Assembly (NCBI GenBank): GCA_021234155.1
Contig: JAJEKV010000096.1
Coordinates: 3,099,678 to 3,163,677, forward strand
Reading direction: 5' to 3'
Length of the DNA: 64,000 nt
Source: Isoetes taiwanensis
Taxonomy: Eukaryota; Streptophyta; Lycopodiopsida; Isoetales; Isoetaceae
Positions 31,151-42,262 of this stretch are shown here, piece after piece. The notes under the pieces are model-generated. The model saw nothing but the letters and a program-made list of their open reading frames with translations. It did no database searches and was not told the DNA's origin. How positions within the stretch are numbered: the stretch's first letter is position 1; every line of letters starts with the position of its first letter. The translations under genes were made by a program, and so were the position numbers.

Positions 31151-32050
31151 TTGGCTTCTCGATTATGTGCAAATGTGCACATGTTGTATGACAAAGCCAT
31201 CCTGGCACCAAAGAATGAAGACACGCTGAAGATCAACGATAAATTCCTCTTAAGGTTGAATGGACAACTCCATATATATACGAGCGTAGACACCATCATT
31301 GCAGAAGGCGAAGATGCTACAATCGAGTTCATCAACCACCTAACCCCTTCCGGTATGCCACCGCATAAGCTGCACATCAAGGACATAGCCATCATCACCT
31401 CACTCAGAAACATGAACCCGAAGGCCGGTCTCTGCAATAGCACCCGCCTTCGCGTCATCAAAGCACACCCAAGAATCATAGATGCAGAGATAATCACAGG
31501 CACCTACAAAGGAACACGGGTCCTCATACCAAGGATAACCCTAGAGCCATCAGACAGTGACCTCCTCCCCTTCAAGCGAAGACAGTTCCCCGTGCGACTC
31601 GCATTCTCGATGACAATCAACAAGTTGCAAGGCTAGTCCATGACCTCCGTTGGCATCTACCTACCAACGCCAGTTTTCACACATGGCCAGCTCTATGTCG
31701 CATTCTCGAGGTGCACCACACAACACGGAGTGAAGGTATATATTCAAGACACCTCAAGACAAGGAACACTGCTAAAAAACAATAGGAGGTTCACACCTAA
31801 TGTAGTCTACAAAGAGATTCTACGAGATGAAATAGGCGCAGACTCATTGCCTCCATTCGCACAGGGGCACATCATCTTCGAATTGAAATGGGCAGATGGA
31901 TTGGTGAGCCACGCCAGGACAGGCTCTGTTAATGCTTGCAAATGGGAGTCATTGAGGATGAATCCCATACCCTTCAAAGTTGCCCAGCATATGATCAAAT
32001 CCGGACGCGCTATGCTGAGTTGGTCAGGCTTGGCCAGCCGTTACATGTGA
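31151..32050 (+). pseudogene. Helitron (RepHel) helicase C-terminal fragment with one nonsense codon
   Basis: This is the end of the PIF1-like helicase domain of a Helitron rolling-circle transposase. Conserved blocks: LTPSGMPPHKLHIKD, GLCNSTRLRV, EIITGTYKGTRVLIPRITL, FKRRQFPVRLAFSMTINKLQ, then, after an in-frame TAG at 31634-31636 where family members have Gln, IYLPTPVFTHGQLYVAFSRC. The frame is otherwise open to TGA at 32048-32050. The Rep domain and the N-terminal helicase motifs are absent, so it is truncated at 31151. One C-to-T change explains the stop. Confidence 0.9.
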
Positions 32051-32289
32051 CATTGAGCAGAGCATCCACAACCACCCCAATACTGGGTCCACATGTTGTT
32101 TTTTAGTGTGGTTTTTGCTAAAAAACAACATCAAAAAACTACGTGGTGTTTTTTGTCCGATTTTACTAGAAACGACGTGTAGTTTTTAGCCAAATTTTTA
32201 TACATGTAGTTTTTTTTGTTAAAAGTCTACACGTAGAGTTTTGTCAAAATTATCTACACGTAGGAATTATATGTGTGTCTACATGTTGT

Positions 32290-33110
32290 TTTTTAGAAGT
32301 AGATGTGGTTTTCAAGTGTTGCTTTTTCTAAAATAGACATGTGGTTCTTAATAAAACCTAAAAGGTCCACATGTAGTTTTTAACTATTGTTTTGTATGAA
32401 AAAAACACTAAAAAAACTACGTATAGAATTTTGTCCGATTTTGCTAGAAACTACACGTAGTTTCTTTGTTTTTTCTTTTAACTATGTTGTTTCTAAATGT
32501 TGTTTTCTTAAAAAAATGATATGTGTTTTCTAGGAAGAATGTGGTTTTTTTAAAAAAATGATATGTGTTTTCTAGGAAGAATGTGGTTTTTTGTAAATTC
32601 TGTTGTTTCTAAGTGTTGTTTTCCTAATAAAATGATATGTGTTTTTTAAGAAGAATGTGGTTTTTTTTAACTCTGTTGTTTCTAAGTGTTGTTTTCTTAA
32701 CAAAATGACAGGTGCTTTAAAAAAAATGGGGGTTTTTTTTAATATGTTCTTTCTAGTTGTTGTTTTCTTAAAAAAAATGATATATTTTTTTTTTTTTACC
32801 TATGTTGTTTCTAAGTGTTGTTTTCTTAGAAAAATGATATGTGGTTTTTAAAAAATACCTGTTGTTTTCAAGTATTATTTTTCTCATGAAGAAGAATTTC
32901 GATATATAGGTTTATATAAAATCAACATGTGGTTGTATAAAATAAGCAGTTTCAAGTGTTGTTTTTGTGAAAAAAAAAAAACATGGTTTTGAATTGAAAA
33001 ATATGCAAGTCTTATTTTTGTTTGTTTTTCTAAAACAAAGACGTGGTTTTGAATTAAAGATCTAGAAACCATTGGAAAATATATACCTTTATTTTTCAAG
33101 ATTGCAGTTA
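32290..33110. repeat. AT-rich degenerate tandem repeats downstream of the Helitron fragment
   Basis: Units of about 70-80 bp share TGTTGTTTCTAAGTGTTGTT, TTCTTAA.AAAATGATATGT and GAAGAATGTGGTTTTTT. They begin as looser CTACACGTAGTTTTT repeats near 32130 and grow more regular between 32500 and 32900. Frames on either strand are Phe- or Lys-rich artefacts. Confidence 0.75.
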
Positions 33111-34195
33111 CATATTTTCAGCAAAACTTGCTTGCTGCCATTAATCTGTGAAACAAATTTAGAAATACAATCATTCTAAACAAGATTTAAACATCTTCTA
33201 TTAGATGGCAAAGCCTAAGCGGCTTGGTGAAAAGTTTGCTAAGAACTCTGAAAACATTAAGCAGAGTATCCGCTTTTCAGGTAGAGCCAGCCGTAGGCGT
33301 TTGCGGCCAGGCCAAAGTACAAGATTTGGCAGCAAAACTTGCCCATAGATCACCATAACCCTCTGCGCTTCCTGTTTCCTAAGGCAGCAAAAATTGCCAT
33401 ATTCTTGAAGAAGCCAAGCAGCAAAACGAAGATGGGGAATAACATGAAGCCCCTATTAAATCAACAAATCTATTATCTGCTGTAAACCATTTTCATCATT
33501 GGAAGTAAGAATAGTGGTAAAGCCTATATTTCGAGGCCGATACCTCTGTGGCCTCCGGTGATCACAGTCTGCAGTCCACCACGAATTCGTTTGAAAGAGT
33601 CTTTTTAAGAAAAAAAAGGGTTTGGAAGATGACCTCCTACCTTCATACAGGTCGATTGGCAGCCATTTTTCACCACAACGAAACCTTCTTCCCCTGTTTT
33701 AAAACAGATTCCGAAGACAGGTTCCTAAGACAGAAACCTTCTTTCCCGGTTCCATCTCTGTTGCCTCCATTTCTGCCACATTGATCATCGTGAACAGGCT
33801 CGGATGGCAGTAAACTAACTTGTACCTAATGAGATTTAGCTAATCAAACGAATGCCGGGGGACTCCAAGGCTGATACGACGAAATCCATGAAAAACACAA
33901 TAGGATTTATAGAATCGCACCTGTCGCAGTGAAATTCTGCTTCGATGGAGCAGTCCACAACCAAACTCAGAGCTCCTTGATCTGGACAAAGCAAGCTTTA
34001 CTAATCTAACCCACCTACCAGCTTCACATCTTACACCTCTTTGGAACAACCCATCAGACGAAAATAAGCATCGATCAGAAGGCGTGTTCTATATTCCCAC
34101 AAACTACTAGGGATCCAGGCACTCTCCACAGAGCCTAAAAGCAGCCGTCATACGAGCTAGGGCAAATAAGGAAGAAAAGGAAGCAGAGGAATCAG
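33111..34195. other. No recognised gene
   Basis: Short frames at 33548-33784 and 33840-34049 show no domains. No repeats with a clear structure were seen. Confidence 0.4.
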
Positions 34196-34640
34196 GAAAG
34201 AAATCAGTTTACAGAAAGGCACAAGGCCATCATCCACATTAAAGAAGGCACTAAGGCCTGGATTACAGAAAACACAAGGCCTGGATTAGGCACAAGTCCA
34301 TTACAATTAAAGGCACTAAGGCCTGGATTAAACAAAAGGCACAAGGCCTGGATTAAATTGAAGGCACAAGGTATAATCAAAAGGTATTACAAAAGTGCTA
34401 ACAAAACCAATTGATTAAAACAGAAAACAAAACCAAAAATTTTCAGAAAGGCACAAGGCCATCATATATTAAAGTAGGCACTAAGGCTTGTATTACAGAA
34501 GGATCGGCACAGCCATTACATTTCAAAGGCACTAAGGCCTGTTTCACAGAAGCGTCGGCACAATGCCATTACAAAGAAAGGCACTAAGGCCTATAGCATC
34601 TGTTTTTCAAAAAATTACAAAGGCACAAAAGGCCTGTTTC
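34196..34640. repeat. Tandem repeat built on GGCACTAAGGCCTG
   Basis: At least ten occurrences of GGCACAAGGCC or GGCACTAAGGCCT spaced 20-60 bp apart, often followed by GGATTA or TTACA. It is a degenerate minisatellite with two alternating variants. Confidence 0.75.
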
Positions 34641-34893
34641 TGAAGAATTTGATCAAAAGAAAAAGAAAAAAAAAAAAAGCAAAGCCTGTCTTCATGAGCT
34701 GCAGGGTCTTCAGGCCTCATCTGTAAGAAAAATTCAGAAAGTTAGAAAGCTCTATGGGAAAGAAAGCAAAAAATGAAATTGCATGTGACTTACTCTCCAG
34801 CCAATTTTGAAATTCAAAAAAATTCTCTTCTTCTTCTGGGTCCGGGTCTTCTTCTTCGCTGGTTCCCGAAGATTCGCTCCAGACCTCATCTTC

Positions 34894-35247
34894 TTAATCA
34901 AACTGCTGCATCTCGGAAGAATCCATGTCAGAGAAATACACTTTTGAAGAATCCACCTCAGAAGAAAGCTCAGAAACAGAGTATTCAGAGCTGCTGGAAT
35001 CATCAGAAGATTCGGGGCTTTCAACAGAATTGGTTTCGGAAATTTCTTCAAGGTCTTCTTTGGGCTCCTGCACAGGAATTAGCCAAGAACCTATGCCATA
35101 ACTCGCGAAGAGCTCTGACAAAGGTAGGAAAATTAATTCCCGGCGTTTGGAAGGGCTAGGGGCAGGGGAAGCAGAGCGGCAGCGGCAGCGGCAGCGCTTC
35201 GGCATTCTGTTTGGGAGAATTGGACGATGCTTCTCCCTCACGACCAT
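34894..35247 (-). CDS. 117-codon acidic, serine-rich open frame, unrecognised
   Basis: The minus-strand frame from the ATG at 35247 (a second ATG is at 35205) has an Arg/Cys run RCRCRCRS, then a Ser/Glu/Asp-rich C-terminal half. A TATA-like CTTTATATGG overlaps the first ATG, which favours the second ATG as start. A further frame on the same strand continues to 34752. I do not recognise the protein. The GCCGCTGCCGCTGCCGCT run behind RCRCRC suggests repeat slippage. Confidence 0.3.
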   Translation of the reverse strand: MVVREKHRPILPNRMPKRCRCRCRSASPAPSPSKRRELIFLPLSELFASYGIGSWLIPVQEPKEDLEEISETNSVESPESSDDSSSSEYSVSELSSEVDSSKVYFSDMDSSEMQQFD

Positions 35248-35565
35248 ATAAAGGCTGGCATGAAATTAATTTCTTAGGCTACGACTTTAGGATTTTCGTA
35301 CCATTAGTATCTTAATCGTAATGATTTAGTAGAATACGAAGTGAAATGTAATTACCTCGAAATGACCATAATTTTATTTTCTAAAACATTAAAAAAAAAT
35401 ATCTATCCTGAAATGGCCATTCTTTTTTGGACACCAATCATCTTATGTTGGCTTGGCACTTGTTTAGTAATTGTAATTATAATTAGTTAGTGTAAATTGC
35501 TTGTTGACTTACGCTTCACCAAACATGTTGGTCAATGAAAGTCAAACATGTAACAAAGGGGGTGA

Positions 35566-35700
35566 TTCACACTTGTTGACTTGAAAATTGTTGTCTTACA
35601 CAATATGCCTTAACATCTTGCTTGGGGGTGATTCACACTTCTTGACTTGAAAGTTGTTGACTTACACAATATGCCTTAACATAATGCCCCTAAAAAGATG
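35566..35700. repeat. Tandem duplication of about 70 bp
   Basis: GGGGTGATTCACACTTSTTG to TACACAATATGCCTTAACAT occurs twice in a row (start positions near 35559 and 35624) with about five differences. Confidence 0.8.
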
Positions 35701-35939
35701 AAGATTGGTGGCAAGTTAATGTATCATAAAGTCACATCATAGAAGACACACAAGACTGATCAATCTTAGAATAAGCACCTACACTCCATAGCACATATGC
35801 CAAATAAGTTACCAATAAAAGAAGCTTTGTGGCTTAAGCGATTAACAATTGGGATCTTTGACCGTTCGTCGTCGCAAGCACCTACGACTCCATAGCACAA
35901 AATTGATAATCCTAGAATAAGCACATGTAACTGATCGTC

Positions 35940-36103
35940 TTATTTATCAACCACGGCCATGTTTGAACCAAGAAAAATACGCAGGGTTTTCGTGGACAAC
36001 GAATTTTTTTGCGAGTGTCATGTTAAAGCCACATCGAGGGAAAAAATACACGAAGTTTTTTTTATTTCACCCTGGTTCAAACATGATCATGGTTGTTAAA
36101 TAA
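35940..36103. mobile_element. 164-bp MITE with 30-bp inverted ends
   Basis: The ends TTATTTATCAACCACGGCCA and its partner (complement of TTATTTAACAACCATGATCA) extend inward to GTTTGAACCA. GTC is found on both outer sides (35937-35939, 36104-36106), a possible 3-bp target duplication. Inside is a second inverted pair around GGGTTTTCGTGG. Class not determined. Confidence 0.7.
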
Positions 36104-36826
36104 GTCCCTCGACATGTAACTCCATAGCAATGTCAATGCATTTAGAGCTTGTGGCAAGCCTAAGGGTGGTCCATTCTTAGCACAGTCCGAAAGTGCAATT
36201 TTTTGTGCATGGGGCAAATAATATTAACCTTGGAGATAGAATGGCGATCTTGGATGCTAGAAAGGTAAGCCGGTGTCCATAATATAAAATGTAAAAGGCA
36301 TTAGTTACTCCTATAGAGGTCAACCTTATATTGGCAAACATCATAGCATGATTGTCATTTTGTTGATTTTGATTGTGCTTGTAGATTCTACTAGGTGCGT
36401 GTTGGATGCCAACTACATGGTTGTAATAAATTCCACTTTCCATTATCTTTCTTTTCTATAATGGCATGCTTTTCATATTTTGTGTGCTTGATTGAATGTG
36501 AAGAGTGGTAGCTAGATGTCACTTACATGGATGTGATAAATCCTCCTAATAAATACAAGAAATTGAAGTGATCTATGTGATCACCTTCAGCCCTTTCCCC
36601 ATGCATTAAACTAACTTTAAATACGTTAAATAACTATCTTATCCCAGATTATCAAGATGCAGTTGTTGGGAGCCATTCGATCAAAAGAGTTTAAAATGAG
36701 AAGGCCCCTTCTGGCATCAATTGCCATGATCACTCTCTAGAGTTATCACTATAACCTTATATGCCAAAGGTGTCCATTCAAATGAGATAAGATGCAGATA
36801 ATATGCTCCAATTCATGATTTAAAGA

Positions 36827-36923
36827 TCTGCAGAATAACCCACGAGGCCAGCATGTATATCTCGCACATCTGCAACATAATCTTACCCATTCCGCATGTC
36901 ATCCTCATGGGTTATTCTGCAGA
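36827..36923. other. 97-bp hairpin element
   Basis: TCTGCAGAATAACCCACGAG pairs with the right end (complement TCTGCAGAATAACCCATGAG) with one mismatch in 20. The remainder of 36104-37270 shows no gene. Confidence 0.7.
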
Positions 36924-37278
36924 ACCAGCTCGAGGGAGCCATTAACCCCCTTTAAGATAGGGACAATGCATTAAACTAATGTTAAACAACTATATTTAAG
37001 ATAGGGACACTATTTTCTAGACCATTAAATCTAGTTTTGATTTTTTTGAAGGAGCATAGGTAACTTGAAAGAAGTATATATAATTCCAAAGGAGCTCAGG
37101 TATTATTTGAGGTAATTTTGGACGTACTCTAGCAGCATGGGACAAATTGTAAAGACCGAATAGGTATATTTCTTAAATAATTAAAGGGGGGCAAAAGGGG
37201 CCTAAGAAATTTTAGATTCCATTCGGAAATGTATAAAAAGACCCATAAATTTTGACTGAAAAACTTCTTGAAAATTTT

Positions 37279-37480
37279 TTCCTCTCGAAAATTCTCAATT
37301 TTAATAGGTCGGATGCTAGAGTTCCTAGGAATTTAGCATAGACTATAAACTCTAGGCCAAATCTAGGTTAGTAATTTCTCTCGAAAATTCTCGATTTTAA
37401 TAGTCGAATGCTAGAGTTTCTAGGAATTAAACACAGACTATAACTCTAGGCCAGATCTAGGTCTATAATTTACTAAGGTA
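37279..37480. repeat. Tandem duplication of about 100 bp
   Basis: AAAATTCTC.ATTTTAATAG, then GATGCTAGAGTT, CTAGGAATT, AGACTATAA and CTCTAGGCC occur twice in the same order, with starts near 37288 and 37387. Weaker TCTAGG copies continue to about 37520. Confidence 0.75.
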
Positions 37481-37630
37481 ATCTAGGCCTCTTGAGGTAA
37501 TTTAGGAGGTAATCTAGGGCAAATCTATGCTTGTAATTTCTTAAGGTAAGCTGGGCTTGTAATTTTTTTTGTAATGCATCTACACGATAATTTGATTCTA
37601 TCCTTATGTGTGAAGATTCTTGACGTATAA

Positions 37631-37775
37631 GGGAAAATACCCCCCGAGGGTTTTCCGGGGGGTAATTTGCGGCGGGTGGCGCCCGCCGGTGGCGGAAAAG
37701 GCCCGCTTGACTCACCAGCGTCGTCCCGAAAGCAAATTGCCCCCCTCCGAGAAAACCCGAGGGGGGTATTTTCCC
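37631..37775. mobile_element. 145-bp GC-rich MITE
   Basis: The two ends are inverted repeats beginning GGGAAAATACCCCCC, extending about 40 bp inward to GGTAATTTGC / GCAAATTGCC. The centre is very GC-rich. The target duplication is unclear. Confidence 0.75.
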
Positions 37776-37779
37776 GTGC

Positions 37780-38284
37780 GTAATGCAACGGGACCCTCAA
37801 ATTTCGCCGTAAAGAAAAAAATTTGGATCCAAGCAAGGCGATGGCGTGCAGAGCTATGGCTATGGCTATGGCTATGGCTTAGGGCAAAACAGAGGAACAG
37901 GGCTATGGCTTAGGGTTGGTCTCTGTGCAGAAGTCTGCAGATCCGGCTATGGCTTAGGCCGGCTTAGGGTCGGTCTCTGTGCAGAAGAGTTTGCAGATCC
38001 GGCTATGGCATCTGCTTTCAGTTCCGACTTTGGCCATATGCTTCCAGTTCCGGCTATGGCGATGGCTATGGCGAGATGCCGGATGCCATGTTTAGAACCC
38101 TGTTTAAGCTATTTCGCACAGACACAGAGATTGAGATTCAGCCGCTCCGCTTTCAATCAGAGATTCAGAGACTCCGGCCACTATCGGATCTGTGTGCTCG
38201 GGCCCGCTCAGTAACTTCCGGAAACCAATTCCATGTGATAAATTAGACGCAATAGAGGCGTAATTTGAGGGTCCCGTTCATTAC
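37780..38284. mobile_element. 505-bp element with 28-bp TIRs and a GGCTAT-repeat interior
   Basis: The left end GTAATGCAACGGGACCCTCA and right end (complement GTAATGAACGGGACCCTCAA) match over about 28 bp with one indel. The interior (37848-38080) is rich in GCTATGGCT tandem hexamers and two copies of TTAGGGTYGGTCTCTGTGCA with GCAGATCCGGCTATGGC. It starts 5 bp after the GC-rich MITE. It may be a non-autonomous DNA transposon that has acquired repeat sequence. Confidence 0.65.
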
Positions 38285-38815
38285 TTTCGTGTGAACGCAA
38301 AGGTTAAAGTTAAATCAACTTGAAAGGTCAAAATATACCGCAATGCCCACAAGTATTTTCCTAAATTTTAAAGTAATATAACATTCCACAAGGATTTGAT
38401 TTGATGATCCCCAAGTGATGCACGCGCTTAACATAGTACTTCGTCAACGTAACATTCTTTTTAAGAACAAGAGGGTATTCAACCCGAGAAGATTGAAGCA
38501 ACCAACAAACACAAACGGCACGCAAATACATGGAAAGCATGTAATCTGTGTTACACCTTGATGGAACACAAAGCAAAACACTGCAAAATCCGCATGCCTG
38601 AGACTTCTTACAAAATATATCAGTCTGGCACTGTGCTCTTTTGCCTAGGGAAAAACGATCTGGCAGCCCTTTCTGGCTTTTATCTGTAAAATCTTTCCAT
38701 TCTTTATTTTGACAAGATGCGTTCTCTGAAGGGATGAAGAAACAGTCCTATATGCCTTTTGTTTTCCTTTGAATGCTTCTGTAGCCTGGCTGTATCAGCA
38801 ATAATCAAGTTAACT

Positions 38816-39966
38816 TTAAGGCCAAACAACCATGGATTTAAGCATTTCATCAGGGTGCTGATATTGAGGATCATTCCAAGGCCCTGCATCTGAATTTTCA
38901 CAACCTCCAAGACAATCACAGCTTCCACCCAAAAACTGTGGTAGATTTTCCTTGTCTACCAACTCAAGAAGTCTAGGAGTAAAATTATGCCCATATACCT
39001 CAATTTTCTTCTGAGTCCTTTTGTCCAGAAAAGGCTTCACTGCCCCCCACATTGCTTTGAAAGCCACAGGAGCATTTACTATTATCATTTTCCATAAGTG
39101 TTCAGGATAGTAGTCTTGGTCTACCTTCGATATTGCTTGAATAAAATGCCTTACTTGCTTTGTCATGTGCCTCATGGTCTGTGGCATCCAGAAAAAAAAA
39201 CATTATGCACAGATCTTAAAAAATAAGACAGCATCTATTTCTTTACTGTAAGAATCAGAAACAGTGGAAAAAAAACTTTATACAACAATGTTTTTTAAAC
39301 TATAGTCTGCTATGCATGAGCAAATGGAGACATCAGCAGGAGTAAATTAACTAACACAATCAGAATTATTCAAAAGTAAGAGAGAAGTTTGTACCAATCC
39401 CTTGAGATCTAAGATAGCAAGCGATTGAGAAATCTCTCTTCCAGCTTGCTTTGAACATGCAGGAAATTTCCAGTCCACGAGAATTTCCCATTCCTTAACA
39501 TGGTAGAGAAGCATTCTTTCAACAGTCGTAAGTTTGAGCAGATCGTCAACACGGAGTTGTCCCAGCTTCACAATGTACAAAGGATGCCCAGCTTTATCCG
39601 TCATGTGGTGAAACTGTGGATATATTTCTTTGAGAGCTTTCCTTTCTGGAAAATGAAAAGTCTGCTCCACACAAAGTAGCTCAGATCTAGCAAGAATTAA
39701 AAGCAGGGCAAAAATGGCGCTGAATCCATCTTAAAAGAGAGTATTACCTCTTTAATAGTGTCTGCGCCAATTTCTTTGCGCCATTCGAGCATAGATTCAT
39801 ACATAACCTTAGCTTTTGGAACGTCAAAACCTCTAGCGCGAAGAAACCTAAGCAAATCCGAATCTGTGCTCCGTTTCACGCCCAGCTTGTGTTCCCCGAG
39901 ATGTAGTTTCAAACGCTGAAGAGCATCTTCCTGAGAAACTGACATCTGATCTACTCCGGAACTCAT
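38816..39966 (-). CDS. Sec14-like CRAL-TRIO lipid-transfer protein, three exons
   Basis: Predicted cytosolic phosphatidylinositol/phospholipid transfer protein. Exons on the minus strand: 39966-39748, 39661-39395 and 39178-38816, all phase 0 with GT..AG introns of 86 and 216 bp, giving 282 residues. Exon 1 holds the CRAL-TRIO N-terminal helices (DSDLLRFLRARGFDVPKAK). Exon 2 starts the lipid-binding domain (GHPLYIVKLGQL). Exon 3 holds DQDYYPEHLWKMIIVNAPVA, PFLDKRTQKKIEVYG and the plant-type end LPQFLGGSCDCLGGC followed by GPWNDP. Length is close to yeast Sec14. It has no GOLD or nodulin tail, so it is a short form. The exon 2 acceptor was chosen because the next in-frame reading upstream contains a stop. 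It looks intact and is the most credible working gene here. Confidence 0.88.
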
Positions 39967-40028
39967 TCTCGCTGTTCTGAGCGGGATATCTAGACTGCCA
40001 TCTTCAGATTACTTCAACCCAAGAACTG

Positions 40029-40330
40029 ATGCAAGAAGCGTCAAAACGAAGGCAGATTGATGCCCTAAATAGCTCTATTTCTGCACAATTGATGAATGTA
40101 GAGAAAAGCCGAACAGAAAAAGGAAAGATTCTTTGTGGGGATTATGCAGCAAGCTGGGCCGCAAAGGCTGTAGCAGAATGGCGCCTCCACCGGAACAAGA
40201 ATTCAAGATCGAGGAGCACGAAAACAGACTACAGAGTATGAAAAATAAGCAAGGAAGATTATCGACGGCAGTTACCGTCCTGATGACCACATGCTTACGG
40301 CCGTGGGTTGGTAGCGGGGCCATTCCCTAA
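40029..40330 (+). CDS. Short divergent open frames upstream of the Sec14 gene, unrecognised
   Basis: Frame 40029-40241 (70 codons, starting MQEASKRRQIDALNSSISAQ) is charged and could form helices. A second frame at 40133-40330 overlaps it. They start 62 bp from the Sec14 start codon on the other strand. They may be the first exon of a divergent gene or 5' flanking sequence; no family is recognised. Confidence 0.3.
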
Positions 40331-41367
40331 CCTTTACGCTATGAAATAGACTCTCGAAGTATATTAAATGGATCCATTGGTTTTGTTTTTCTTTCTCTAT
40401 CTTTTGTAAGTTCATAATGGTGTTTTTTTTCCATCTAGAGAAACATGGTCATCCTCATGGTCTGTGTGGACGTTAAAATTTATCTATCTTATTTTTTTCC
40501 ACTTCTAGAGAAACATGGTCATCCTCATGTTTTCATCCTTGAGGTCATGGCAAAAACACTCGACAATGCACAGATGCCATAATTGCCAGTGTAGTTTCTG
40601 TCACGAAAACCTCTCGACTTCTCGCTATGGGAACACGATATGAGTGTGACAAATGGAGCTAGAATGTATACATATTTATAATCATAGACCACACGCTCTC
40701 TCCTTTCAACCAACCATGATGGTGTTGTTCATGACGCTGACGTGCAACCATCACCAGTCCATTTCAAATTTCAACTGCACATCAGACAAGGATACAACAA
40801 TTGGTAGAACCGGCATTATACTCTTTTATGGATCAGGGATGGTTTTGTATGGAATTTGATCAACTGGATTTGCAACATCAAGGAGCTGACGTGCAACCAT
40901 CACCAGTCCATTTCAAATTTCAACTTATGCCCAAACTAACTATTGAAAATAGAATAGAGTAGAATAAAACATGAGAGATGCATTTGTATGGCAGCAAAAA
41001 ACATCCCTCATATACAAAATTTTGCAAATTTGAGTCCCTCCGTATGCAATCTACCGCACACACACAACAAAACACCTCCAAAAAACTCTTCTTCCATCGG
41101 TATACATATAAAAATTGGTCAAGAAAACCCCTTTGACTAGCAATCAATATAAAGTACAGGGATAAAATATAGATCCCTCTTGGAATAGAATAAGAATAAG
41201 AATAAGAATAAGAATAAGAATAGAATAGAATAGAAAATTTTAATGTCCAAGAAGATGTTAAAATTTCGTTATTGAAAGGAAGAGCAAATCTGCTCTAGTT
41301 CGTACTTGGGTGCAACAACTAAGTTGTGCCTCAAGGTTAAAACCATGCAAATGTTCTAACAAGATTA

Positions 41368-42111
41368 GGGTACATTCGCACCCGCGGTTAAGTTAACTTA
41401 AGTTACAGGTCTTAACAAAATTTGCATTCGCACTATTAGTTAAGTTAGCATATAGTTAAGAAATTTAGTTAAGAATTTACTTAACTTTTTTAACCAAAAA
41501 CACCAACGTAATGTTCGGGCAGAGACTATTTCGCCTAATTACAGACCCAGATTATTTTTTATAATGGCTTCCTCTCTTGGCCTCTATAAAATTGCAATGA
41601 TTCTGAAGAAATCGTTGCTTGCTTCTAGTCCAGTAAGCTAACTAGCCTCTGCCCCGAAGCATTACGTTAGAGAATGTGATAGGGCAGGCAATTTCACCTG
41701 GCTCAGACCTTGGCTCGCCCTAACGGGCTCGCCAGGCCCTTACCAGGCGAAATTGCCTGCCATGGCACATTACCTATATCTAAACTTGTCTTCGCACCTT
41801 CTTTGGTTAAGTTAGCAAAACTAACTAAAAGTTAACTAAATTAGAAATTAACACTAAAAAATCACTCCATAAAGGTCAGTTTAAGTTTTGTTAAATGTGC
41901 TTATGATTTTTTATGCCTTTGGCTAACTTAAGTGTTCGAAAGCATTTCGTTACTAGTTAAGTTACTTTTTAACTAATTTTTTTAACCAAACGAGTGCGAA
42001 ATAGTAGTCTAACTAATTTTTTTAACTAGCTTTGGTGTGAAGGCAATCATCCGATTAGTGTTAACTTAACTTAATGGTAAAAGCTAACTTCATCATGCGT
42101 GCGAATAGACC
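41368..42111. mobile_element. Harbinger-like (PIF/Tourist) non-autonomous element, 744 bp
   Basis: The ends are inverted: GGGTACATTCGCACCC at the left and GTGCGAATAGACC at the right. TTA flanks both sides (41365-41367, 42112-42114), the classic Harbinger target duplication. The duplicated unit B has the uninterrupted site (AACAAGATTTGTGATGG at 43021-43037), which equals unit A after removing the element and one TTA, apart from one base. The interior has many GTTAAGTTAAC-like repeats and further TTCGCAC copies. No transposase. Confidence 0.85.
41673..41771. mobile_element. Nested 99-bp hairpin element inside the Harbinger-like copy
   Basis: The inverted arms share AATGTG and GGCAGGCAATTTC.CCTGG, around a GC-rich centre with GGCTCGCC direct repeats. 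It lies in the middle of the AT-rich Harbinger interior, so it probably inserted after that element. Confidence 0.6.
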
Positions 42112-42262
42112 TTATGATGGTTAACTTTGACAATTTAAAAGAATCTTCCTCCATGGACAAAGAAAAAGAAAACATAATAATTTTTTTGCTAATCCCAACT
42201 AATATAAATAAGACTTTTCTTAGAATGTTTTAGATTCTTTGAAGTATAGACTAATGGGTGTA

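Larger units (their letters stand above)
40436..42262. repeat. Tandem duplication, unit A (interrupted by a transposon)
   Basis: Matches 42263-43183 along its length, from the ATGGTCATCCTCATGGTCT block through GAATAGAATA repeats to GAAGTATAGACTAATGGGTG. Unit A carries the 744-bp Harbinger-like insertion and a longer GAATAA microsatellite (41185-41235). Open frames such as 40653-40859 are shared artefacts with no known domain. Confidence 0.85.

Noticed and set aside
38704-38928. Separate ORF at the Sec14 3' end
   Set aside because: It lies in another frame of the last exon and 3' flank and shows no domain.
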